Below, piece by piece: positions 45,966 to 56,600 of a stretch of 64,000 bases of DNA; within the stretch, counting starts at the first letter, position 1; each line of letters opens with the position of its first letter. The position numbers and the translations under genes are program-made. The stretch is from Byssochlamys sp. IMV 00236 (Eukaryota > Ascomycota > Eurotiomycetes > Eurotiales > Thermoascaceae): assembly GCA_001931875.2 (NCBI GenBank), contig MSJH02000623.1, positions 197,438 through 261,437 on the forward strand. The letters are read 5' to 3'. The notes beneath the pieces are model-generated. The model was not told where the DNA came from and made no database searches. It worked only from the letters and a program-made list of their open reading frames with translations.

Positions 45966-47237
45966 TCACATGGCGTTCTTCATTTCTCTGAGAGCGGCCA
46001 TCACGTCCACGGGGTCTGTCTTGCCTGTGGCCTTCTGGATTACCGGATCCTGCTCGATGTGGTTAATGAATGGCTAATAAGAAGACAGCCATATAGTTAA
46101 ACTTACATTGACTCTCATGAAGACGTTGTGAAGCTTATAACTCAGTCAGTTTCATCTACGCGTCCACCTAACTAGTTATAACTTACCTTCTCGTCTCCAA
46201 TGGTAAATTTCCCCTGAGTCTGCTGGTTTTGCGCAGCAAAGGCCTCAAGCTTCTTAATCGGCTCCGATTGAGAAACTGCAAGGCAGAACTTGACATTCGA
46301 CTTTGTGTACTCATGGCCAGGCTAGGCTTTGTCAATCCTGGTACTTCTCATTCAAATGAGGGGAATGCTTACATAGACTTTTGTATCATCCGGTAGAGCT
46401 GCAAGGACATCATTCAGAGCCTTGTGCATCTCCTTCGCATTGCCTTCGAAGAATCGTCCACAGCCTGTGTGATATTTCGTTAATCACGTATCAAAGGCAC
46501 CCATACACATTCCACGTCCTTACCTGCAATGAAAAGCGTGTCACCCGTGAAAACAACGCGCTGATCACCGTCCTCGAGGAAGTAGCAAATGCTGTCCTGC
46601 GTGTGGCACGGAGTGTGCAACGCTTTGACAGAGATGCGTTCACCGATCTTGAAAGTCTCTCCGTGCTTGGGCGTCTTCGTTACAGACTTGCAGTCCTTAC
46701 CACCGATAACTGCGAGTTTTCCAAATTCTTTAAGCTAACCATAGTTAGCACAATGCAAGTTCACGTAATGTGCTGTACGCTTACAATCTCATCGTTCCCG
46801 CCGGCGTGATCCCAGTGGCTTTTCAGCAGTTAGTGACATTCGTAAACATGACATCTATCCGCTGTACATACTGGTGAGTGTTTACGATTGCTGTGAGATT
46901 GATCTTGCCGGAATCGATCTGGGATTTCAACACGGGAGCAACCCTTTGTGTTCATTAGATGACATTTGAACTCCAGTAGCAGCAACAATTCTTACTCTGG
47001 TGGGTTTGCCGGATCGATTATCACCGAATCCTTCGTAGGTTCATCAGTGACCAGGTAGGCATAATTGTTGCCCTTCCCGGTCCCTAGTAATTTGTCATCA
47101 GTGCTTCGAGCATACAGAAGCATGTACAGGCCTGTTAGAGCACACTCACACATGGGAATCGATTGGATATGCATGGTTCTTGTAATACTTGGCTGACGGA
47201 GTCTAACCAGTGGTCGAATTGCTTTTACGAAGCTCAT
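45966..47237 (-). CDS. GLO2: Hydroxyacylglutathione hydrolase (glyoxalase II)
   Basis: There are nine exons on the minus strand. From the ATG at 47174 they are 47174-47150, 47083-46996, 46943-46872, 46818-46785, 46734-46524, 46464-46373, 46321-46187, 46133-46107 (27 nt) and 46073-45966, giving 263 residues. The metal-binding signature THHHWDH lies at about 60-66; further ligands are in LHTPCHTQDS, FTGDTLFIAGCGRFFEG and PGHEYTKSN. It hydrolyses S-lactoylglutathione to lactate and glutathione, completing methylglyoxal detoxification. An in-frame ATG at 47237 adds MSFVKAIRPLVRLRQPSITRT, which looks like a mitochondrial presequence, so cytosolic and mitochondrial forms may arise from two starts. 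The feature is drawn from the upstream ATG. Confidence 0.93.
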
Positions 47238-47424
47238 CGGCCTATATACAATCCTCGTAACTGGATGACAATGCGGGGATGCCGTTCGGGATTTATGGAT
47301 TGGTAATGATGCCAACCTTATGTAAGTAACGCGCTCACGTGATATCATCGACATATCAACTAGTGTTACATTGCTAAATCATACAAGAGTGTAAGGTATA
47401 TTTCGCTTCATAACTAAAATATGT

Positions 47425-48798
47425 TCATGACACACCAATTGCTTCGCTCCTCCACGTATCCGCGAGGTCCCATCCGTGATTGCTCAGTACCCGTTGTGCT
47501 TCATCCTCATCTGAAACGATCTGTGTGTTCGCAAGCAGCTGGTCTTCAGTGGCAGTTTCAATGTTATGCGCATCAGAATCATGAGTGTCATTTCGTAAAG
47601 ACTGTCTCAGCCTCTTCGTCCACTCGTTCTCGCTTACGTCGCAGGCGGCCCGCATGTAAGACAATGAGAGATACCTCCTGTTGGCCTTCCATGTGTCGGA
47701 GTTAAGTATGTGGTTCAGCCACATATAAATCCCTTCAAGATATGAGTCATCCGAATGCTTTCCTGCAGACAGTTCATTTGCCATCACTTCAGTAAAGGTA
47801 GTCAAGAACGAAGTGCTCTTTTCGGCCACTGTCTGCAAGACTGGATCCCACTTGTCGAACACCTCATCCATAGACGCCCCGAGCCTATCAACACGCGAGT
47901 TAGTATATTCCTTAGCCTAAGCTGACAAGCAACACTCACCTTTGTCCAGCACTGAACAATGTTTTCCCTTCAAGTAATGTCTCTGACAATGCAACAGCTC
48001 CCTCGGGACGATCCTCACATATGGAGATCAGCCGCGCTGCTGTCGGGTAGTAGTCATGCTGGGATTTCCTTCTCTTGCGGGGAAGTTCCACTTCATCAAG
48101 ATTTCTTTTAATATCCTCGAGATCTCTCCGGATAGCAGGCTTCAGCTGCTCGAGATCTCCGTCCAAAGCAATACTAGGAGCAGTAGAAGCGCCAGTAGTA
48201 GCAGGGAGGTCAATCCTCGCCCAGTAATAACCCCAGAGCCACTCTAGTGATCTCTGCGCCGCACTTCGCAATACAACCAGAGAAGGTAGATCGCGATGTG
48301 TTGCCTCATGACGCAGTTCCACGAATGATGCTGGCAGCCCGAGATCAATGGCCCTTTGAAACATGGTCTTTTTCTGTCCATGAAGTTTAGAATCAACGAG
48401 ACCAGTTACGAATCTGTTATTTCCAGCGAATCAGAAAATTCTCTTAGAACAGTCAGAAGCCCAATTTTCCGGATGCACGTACCTGCAGAATGCAGCAGAG
48501 TAAGTAGCCCTAATGGAAAAGATCGAGTTTTTGCTAGCATCATCATGAAGGATAGCATCTGTTAATAGCGCGGTGGCTTCCACAGCATGAGGTAAATTCC
48601 CTCGCAGTTTCCATGCTCCAACCTATACATCCAGTCAGACCGCCTTTGAGAGCTCAAACTCGGGAGAAGATCGCATACCGTCGCACATGCATGGGCGCGC
48701 ATATCAGGACCATCCTGAGAAGACGAGGGATAGAATCGGTCTCGAACGGCAAGAAGCTCTGATTGCTGCTTCCATGGTGTAAATATTATTTTTGCCAT
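47425..48798 (-). CDS. LAS1: Las1 pre-rRNA endonuclease
   Basis: There are four exons on the minus strand: 48798-48679, 48622-48483, 48413-47940 and 47884-47425, giving 397 residues. The N-terminus, [20 protein letters not shown] followed by FYP, is typical of Las1. The HEPN nuclease motif R-x4-H is present as RHEATH (Arg121 and His126), preceded by the conserved [19 protein letters not shown] block. With Grc3, Las1 cleaves the ITS2 spacer in pre-rRNA during 60S ribosome assembly in the nucleus. An ATG at 48819 would add seven residues. The stop codon is only 187 bp upstream of the glyoxalase II start on the same strand. Confidence 0.92.
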
Positions 48799-49457
48799 TG
48801 TTATCTTATTATTTCCCAACGTCTTGTACGCTGTTCTAGATCTTTCCGAATGCTTGTAAAAGCTCGTCTAGTGAAAGAGTTGATGCGTCGGAAAATCTTT
48901 TGTGCGGGGAAGGATACGTAGGACTCTTCCCTACTTAATTAGATGCATACAAGCAAGCAGCTGTAAAACCTTAGGTAAGAGAACAAGAATTCACATGTCA
49001 CCAATAAGTCCACAGAAGGAGATGTACAGCGCTGGCAACTTTTAAAGTCAACCTTTGGAGAAGAATATTCTGTGGTAGTTATTGTCGGGACTTCTTGAAG
49101 GCGCTATACTTGTTCTGGAAGTGCGGGCAGCCGCCCGGGCTGTCTAACAACACTACCTACCTAGGTAGGTGCTGATAATACTAGAACAATGCTTTCACTA
49201 TACGAAGATTTGTACTACTGCTAAGAATTTTTACAGAGGGCCTCTTCAGATAAAAGGATCGAGACATTCCAAATGTCGGTACTTTGTATATGGGAGCTAC
49301 TTCGGCTCCGCGTTCTAATCTATCAATCAATACACATTGTGTGAAGGTAGTGGCATACATGCAGATTGTACAGCCCGGGGTATCAATCGTCCTTCCTCAG
49401 TGCCCCATAAACCCAAAACTCCGTGCTGTGGCTCGTGAAAAGAATATCACCCAAAAT
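48799..49457. other. Intergenic region
   Basis: Promoter of LAS1 and 3' flank of the next minus-strand gene. A GTAGGTAGG/CCTACCTACCTAGG-like palindrome sits near 49153-49168. No gene is supported. Confidence 0.5.
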
Positions 49458-50687
49458 CTATATCCAGCCGTATCCCAGATTGCTGCATGGGATCTCAGAG
49501 ACTCCCATCATCTGTGGACAGTCCGGTAGCGAAGTGACCATCATCATGTCTTCTGGCTCGTCAAATAAGAATGATTTGCCCAGCATGTTCGTAGCAGCGT
49601 TGACGGACTGGTCGAACATTTCTCTTTCCTGCTGACTGTGCTGGCTGTCCGTTGGGTGGGAACCAGCTTCATTGCCTTTATTTTCCTTGGTCTCCTCGTC
49701 GCCTCCATCCTCAGCTTCTTCACCATCTTCCTCGTCATCGGATGGCGTGAAGGTCTCCTCCAATTTCAGTCCTTTGCCCTTGGGACCCTGGAATTCATTG
49801 AGTCCTCTAAGCATAGAATGGTCTGACACAAGTGACGTGTCAGGCTCATCGTACAGCCCTACCCCCACAAGTTCATCGCCCGAAGATGCAGGTTTAGACG
49901 TCAAATCAGGACACGGATCAGAGTCGACGGGGAAATGCTGGATGGGCAGAAAATTAGGAGTTGGCGGGCCGGTAAAGTCATCCGAGGACTGCACGCTCTC
50001 CTGACCGAAATCCCCAATATAAGACGTAGGCACACCATCTGCCAGAGGCATTCCGTCAAGCGCCCATCCCTGAGTGGATTCCTGCGGTGGACAAGAGAAT
50101 CCAGAAGGATCCATGTTCCAGGAGACTGGGTCAACCGAGGAGCTGTTGTTCAGCTGTGAGAAGGCACACTGCGGGTTTCCGGAAGACGCTCCATAGAGTT
50201 GAAAGGTGGAGAAATCGGTGTCCGGTATAGAATCTCCTGTGATAGGATATGACGATAGATTCTCCAGGCCGCTGGTGGAAGGGACGACAGGCTGCGGCAT
50301 CTGCGAAATATCATTGGCTGGGGCCGGGTAAGTTGCACGGCTTATATTGTTGTACACCATGGCTTGCTGAGAAGTAGGATGCCAGCTCATCGGACGACAT
50401 TGTTGATAAGCAGATGAAAAAAGAGCATCATCAATTGGTGTCCGGTACACCTGGCTGTGTCGCTGACGATATTGCTGCATAGGCCCGTGGGCAACTGTCG
50501 TCCTTCGTCGCCCAGTCGCATGGGGACTATTGCCTGCACTACGAGGCTTCAAGATTCGAGATGACCGTATCCGGGACAAGGCCCATGCTATTTGATCGGC
50601 CACCGTTTGCTGCTTGTACGGTTGAAATCCTTGGTGCATCCATCCTGGGCCTCCTATAGAGGACTGTCCCTGCCAACAGTCGGCCAT
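49458..50687 (-). CDS. Unrecognised acidic, low-complexity protein
   Basis: A single exon of 409 residues with no family I recognise. The N-terminal third is basic and Gln-rich; residues about 25-65 (YKQQTVADQIAWALSRIRSS, then RILKPR) could be a short helical domain. The middle (about 90-300) is rich in Ser, Pro, Gln, Asn and aromatic residues, as in activation or prion-like domains. Residues about 310-345 form a strongly acidic block (SDDEEDGEEAEDGGDEE), and the C-terminus has a conserved-looking helix (MFDQSVNAATNMLGKSFLF). Composition suggests a nuclear regulator. It stands next to an upstream region of nearly 9 kb without genes, which also fits a regulated developmental gene. That is inference only. 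Confidence 0.7.
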   Translation of the reverse strand: MADCWQGQSSIGGPGWMHQGFQPYKQQTVADQIAWALSRIRSSRILKPRSAGNSPHATGRRRTTVAHGPMQQYRQRHSQVYRTPIDDALFSSAYQQCRPMSWHPTSQQAMVYNNISRATYPAPANDISQMPQPVVPSTSGLENLSSYPITGDSIPDTDFSTFQLYGASSGNPQCAFSQLNNSSSVDPVSWNMDPSGFSCPPQESTQGWALDGMPLADGVPTSYIGDFGQESVQSSDDFTGPPTPNFLPIQHFPVDSDPCPDLTSKPASSGDELVGVGLYDEPDTSLVSDHSMLRGLNEFQGPKGKGLKLEETFTPSDDEEDGEEAEDGGDEETKENKGNEAGSHPTDSQHSQQEREMFDQSVNAATNMLGKSFLFDEPEDMMMVTSLPDCPQMMGVSEIPCSNLGYGWI

Positions 50688-53600
50688 GTAAACCAGTTGT
50701 CGAGTGCAATAGATGTTTCTACCTGTCCGTCAGTATACTCTTTCTGTGTTCGCATAAAGACAGATATAATATAATATAATACCTTTTTTGGTGTGATCAA
50801 GTTGCTGTCAGACAACTTTATATCATCAATCGGAGATCAGATAAGGTATGTGTTGTAGACAAGCAGAGAGAATCAGGATGTGGAGTTGTATATGTATATA
50901 GGACGTTTCCACAAACCAGTATAGTTCAGCCCCGGGTAATACGTCTTGAGAGACGTTCGAGACCCAAAGTAGGATATAAAAGAGTAGGAAACGAAAGAGG
51001 CCTTGAGACAGGGGCGGTCACAAGGCAAGGAACAATAATAATAGGGAACCACCATCCACCCGGCCCCAGATCCACGATGCTGCTCCTTCGATAGCACATG
51101 TTGAGATGACACGACGGTGACACTAGGGGACCTATCCAAGGAACGGCTGCTCCGGAGAAAGACAGAGACCCTTGGTCTCGGGACGAGATGTGCCCCCCCC
51201 CCTCAGCATCAATCCGCGCGCTGCATGCCACCAGAGTGTTCGAAACTCTCTGTTGGTGGAGAGAGTCGAGTACGGGACGGTGGACCGGCCAGACGAGCGG
51301 CCAGACATGCCAGAACTAAATTTGGGGCCCGCCAGGAGGGAGAGAAGTTGAGAAGAAGAAAAAAAAAGCCATGACCCAGTCTCGCCCTATCTATCTACCT
51401 CGATTCCTTGTCCGTGCTGATGATAAGTTACATACTAGTTAGCCCCATCCACGACAACGAGGAGCCCCAGAAACAGGAACGTTGGAGGCTTAGCCGCTCA
51501 CTAACTAACGGGTGCCTACCGCGATCCAACCCCGATCGTCCTGTTTTGCACCTCCACATGTTCTCCCCCCTTCTTCGCCATACCGTCAGCGCATCACCAC
51601 TCGTTACGCAAGGGTTACGGATCACCTGTGGCTGTCACTGGCTCTGCTGGGCTTTTCGCCCCGGCGCTTAGTGTGGTACGATACGCTGTTTATGTTACAA
51701 CTTACGAGAAAGTGGAATGCCCATGCTTTGACGTGTTACAGGCCGAGCGGTAATCAAAAAAGCGATACCCGTGTATCTCAACCGCGTCAACGCGGCTTCT
51801 GGGACTAGGCTCCTTCAAGCAAACGCAAACTGATACCTAAGTTAGCATGGCTGTCGAACAACAACTCTCTCTACACTAAAGGAAAGGAAAGGGAAAAGGG
51901 AAGAAAAAGGACTGGACCTATGTCATTCCCGGTCGGTGCCACAGGTCAAAGTTATCAGACTCTTTGGCTCCCATCCACAACGCCATTCGATCAGTGGAGC
52001 CTTGTACTGGCAATCACACCGCATTCCAGGTGGCCAAGCGGAGAGACCGGCTCTGGTGGACGAACGTGAAGGTCAAAAGTATGATGGTCGAGGAGACACT
52101 ACTACTAAAGTCCCGTTCGAGCCTTCCCAGGTCGCCCAGGGCTAGGAGATGAGCCTGATGTGACAAGTCTCTGCATATCTATCCAGACTGTCTGACAGGA
52201 GAGAAGCTTCCTGCCGTGCTCCATTGGATACGGCTGATGGGACGCCCATTTTGCAGTGCTAATTGCCGGACGGGCATATTATTAGTCCACCTTGCTTGTC
52301 GCAGGCTGGAGGCCCGACCTCAGCACTCTCGAAGACTAAAATAATGATAATAATACTCTCGATGCGCTCCAACTGGTGCTCGTGATGTCGCGATACCCGA
52401 AGTTGCAGACCCCGCCATCTTCCATGCTTGAGCCTTGAGACCCCGGCCCCGCCACTGGCGCCAGGGCTTTATCGAACGCAGCTAAATCGGGCGATATAAC
52501 CGTCGTTCCTCCGGCGCAGTGGTGCTCGCGAATCGTACGCCGGAAACCTCTCCCTCTTGCCGCTTGAAGTACCCACTAGTGACCCACGATATGCGAAAGG
52601 CTACTGAAAAGAAAAAATTTCCAGAAGGTCAGGGGTCATCATATATCGGGGTCTTCTAACCCAGAACAGGAGTCTGAGTGGATCAAGCCCGCGCTGTCCC
52701 AGAGGCGGTCAGAAGATCGTTGACACGCTGCCGATCTTGGTCAAGGCAGGCCGTTCCCCTACGCGGACGGTATGGTGCGTGCACTGGAGTCTTGAGGCTT
52801 TGAACTAATTACATCATAGCACCTAGAGAAGCGAAGGGCCGGAGCCGATGACCATCCAGGGGGTTCCTAGCTGGGGGATAGTTAACAGCACCTGAGCACC
52901 ACGTATGAAGCGCTCCATAATGGAGCTAACGGAGACTAAAGTAGTGCCTCTTTTTTGCATGATTCGACGTCTCGAATATGAGAACAGATGAAAGTCCAAT
53001 ATCACATACAAAGCACAGAGAAACAATATGCGATCTCACCAGGATCGATGGTAAGGCTCAGAAGCTTCGTTCACTTATGTCAAAAAGGGAATCTACCGGC
53101 GATGGGACCGAATCCCAGTTATAGTGTCACCGGATAACCTATTTTCGTGAAGATCAAATACGACTTTCCCCGGGTGAACATGCGTTTACGGAAACTACGC
53201 TCTTCTTTTTCCGGCAGTGAAATGTACATCCTCCTTGTTGGGTCGTCTCCCCCTTGGCAAAAGAATGGGCATTGGAAAAGGGTTTCAGAAAGCTATGTCA
53301 ACAGTACGAACTTGCCACGCTTCTTGTCGACTATACGCTTTTTTTTCCCACAAGCCCAGCCCCCAACATTGCACGATCTCATAATCTCCGCTTGGCGGAG
53401 CATACTGCGGTCCGCGAGATCCTTGTTATCGATCTGCAACACAGAATTGGCGCTAGATAGACAGATTTATTACCACGACAGCACTCCGTATAAGCTAGTC
53501 GCCGTTCTTTAGAGAACGCATGTTGCTCTCGTGCGCTTGAACATGACTGCCCGACTATAGAGGAAAGGAACGTGACAATCAACGCGCGCACATGGTCTTT

Positions 53601-56600
53601 CTCATACTAACGGAGTTGCTGTCTTGCTAAGAAATGATACTTATGCATAGCCAAGACAGTGTCTAGATCCCGACCGTTCTTTGATAAACAAGCCGAGGCT
53701 ACCGACACTTGTTTTATCCCCTGGGCAACTCTGGGACCCGGATTGCCCAACTCACCCATATCTAGTGGGCCAAAAAAAAAAAGGCGAAAGGGGGAGTATC
53801 CTTTGTGGTTAGCTTCCCATTTCGAGTGCGCCATCTTAACCCACATGGAGTGTCAGACACACTCCAGACCGGAAACAGGGCAGTCCCGACTCCCCATGGA
53901 CTAAATAGCATCAACCCGACCACGCGGGTCCGTGGGTCTGCCGGGACGAAGACATGAATTACGTAGCACGATGTGAGTCTTATACGTGTGCACCCACGGG
54001 CCTCATTCTCCTTCTTAAGTTCTTAGAGACTTAGCGGATGGACCGTTCATGGATTGATCTCACAAGGTTTGCCAGCTCCTTACTAACACTACGTAATAAC
54101 TAATAACTATCTAGGCTAACTCACTACTATCTTCTCGCCCTTGACAATCTCTGTTTCAATAATACACTTTACACTATTTTCTTCTTTGCCCATGCATACC
54201 TAAGTATATAGACTTTTCCTGCTGATCCACGCCACGCAGCCTAGGATACAATCCATAAACACTACTAGGTGGGATAACATGCTGTCCGGCAGCCACTGGT
54301 CAGTTAAGCACGGCTCGACATTCTCCGCAAGCTAACTATCGCAAAGGGCCGCCCAATTTCCGTATTTTTCTTATCACTGTTATAATTTATGACGACCACC
54401 ACAGCAACTACCGTATGTCAAGCTGAAAACGGCATTCCGCCAAGAAGCCAGCACTAATAGTAATAATACAAGTATACTGCATCAATGTGCAGCATCGTGG
54501 ATCCGAACTGCAAGCCAACACTTTCAATCTTCGAGAATATCTTAGCGCAGCCTTCACTTGCCATACGGTAGATCTTCGGACGTTACTCCTTACAGGTTAT
54601 ATGGTATGATCTCTAGTTCTGGTTTCCATAAACGATAACAATAATTTTACACGGTCTGGATCCTTGAACGCATCATCCTTACCTGGTCGCCTTCTTTTGC
54701 TCAGGCTTAGATGTCACTGCACTAGGTAGATTACTCCGTACTCTTATGGAGTTTGGCCCTACTCAGTCTCAAGCCGCCGGGAATGCGCTAGAAACACCTT
54801 GTCCGATATCCATGCGAATGATTCGCTGCATCTCTCGGAGCTGGCTCGCGCCCATCAATGAAGAGAAGAAAGATGTGGGGGCGATCCGAAGATCGATGAC
54901 TGGTCTCACGTTCCGATAAAACCAGCAAGAAGTGAGAAGATTATTGCTCTTTTATTGGGGCACCGGCCGAATAGCCACATACGCAGACCGTTGACGGGAA
55001 GAGAGATCCCTACCTCAAGTGGCTGGATTCTAGGCATCTTGGAAACAGGCGGACGGGTGCAGGGACCTCCCTCCAGAGTTGGGATCTCAGCCGGAGGAGT
55101 CCATCCGTCTGTCATCCGTGGATCTAGCTGACGCTATGGTGGTCATGTCTCAGGCTTTGAGCATCCGCCCCATTGTTATTATTTTATCACTTGTGAGCCA
55201 TGTGGCTGGAGCGCCACCAAGCCTGTGCTCATTAAATGCACCTCCCGAAAAGTAACCGACCACACTCGGAAAGGCTCCTGTTGTTGCCTCTCATGAGGTA
55301 CCTCTTTTTCAGTCGATCCGCGGGATAGCCAAAGTTAAGGTGAATGATGCTCTAGGAAGCAGGATCAAAGTAAATGCGTGACTCCTTTCCTTGACTGAGC
55401 CACCTGCGCTCGTCGAGAGAAGGAAGCCAGCCGCATACCCTGTCGTCGTATAATAATATTGGATCTGTGATATCAGACCTGAAAAGAGACAAGGACGATG
55501 CCTGGAATTGTCAACGACTGGTCACGATCAAGTCTCCCTCAGATACCCGCCCGCCGTGCTGTTCAGAGTTTCAGACGGGAGACTCGGATTTCCGATCGCC
55601 TCAGTCGTCGCCGACTATTCTTCTCGGCTTCTAGACGTAGGGGTTACCATGGTCGATCGTCCAAGACTGGAGGGTGGCAATAATGTTAAGGATAATATCG
55701 AGACTAAATGGTCCCCTAGCGAGGTAGTCCACCCAGAGAAATAATAATAATTATTCTCAGTTAATAATACTCCGTAATGATCACCGAAAGTATCAAGGCC
55801 TCAGTGTCTCGTGGTGTCCCAGACCGCTGACTAACTAACATCCCATAAAAAAAATTTGAAGAGGGAAAAAGGGCAGACGAGCCGTCGCATCCACATAGTA
55901 GTGCAGTAATCATAATACGTAGTACTAATAATAATGGACACAGGACATACGCACAGCTAGACTGGAACCCACTCATCATCCATGCGGCTTAGATACTCGA
56001 CTGCACCAAGGAGAGGCTACAATAATATCCGACCGATCCATCAGTAGTAGTGACCAAGCCTCCCAGAGTCCCAGACTCCCAGGGGACCGAGGTTGACTGG
56101 GTGGAATCTCACCACCTGGCACCAACAGTCTGCCACATCATTATTATTATTACTCAGGAGTCAGAACCGTACTCTAGGCTCCAGCATTATTATTATTCTG
56201 CCCTTTAGCCACGCGAAAAAGGAACGGCTCGGAGCTGATACTGTTGCATACCATGCTGAGCGCCTAGGCCAACGATCACCAGGCCAAAGTCGGATAAGGT
56301 CGTCGAGAATAGCAGCGGTCCATGAGCAGTTTAGCCCTTGCCTGGTGGCTTCGCCCGCGTCGCTTCGACCCTCTGCTGGGTGAAAATAATCATGACACTC
56401 GAGACATTATTATTTCATCATCTCCCGGATCCGGAGCCGGTACAATATTTGGGCTTCCACGCCTACACGTACGGCGTACAGATCCTTCCTGCACCTTCAG
56501 TTTGTCGTTGGAGTGTTCTGATCTTCGAGCGCAGCCGACAAGAAGCCGGACGCAGCCTGCCTCAGCTGTTTTGTTCATCCCTGAAAGCAAGCTGCCTAGG

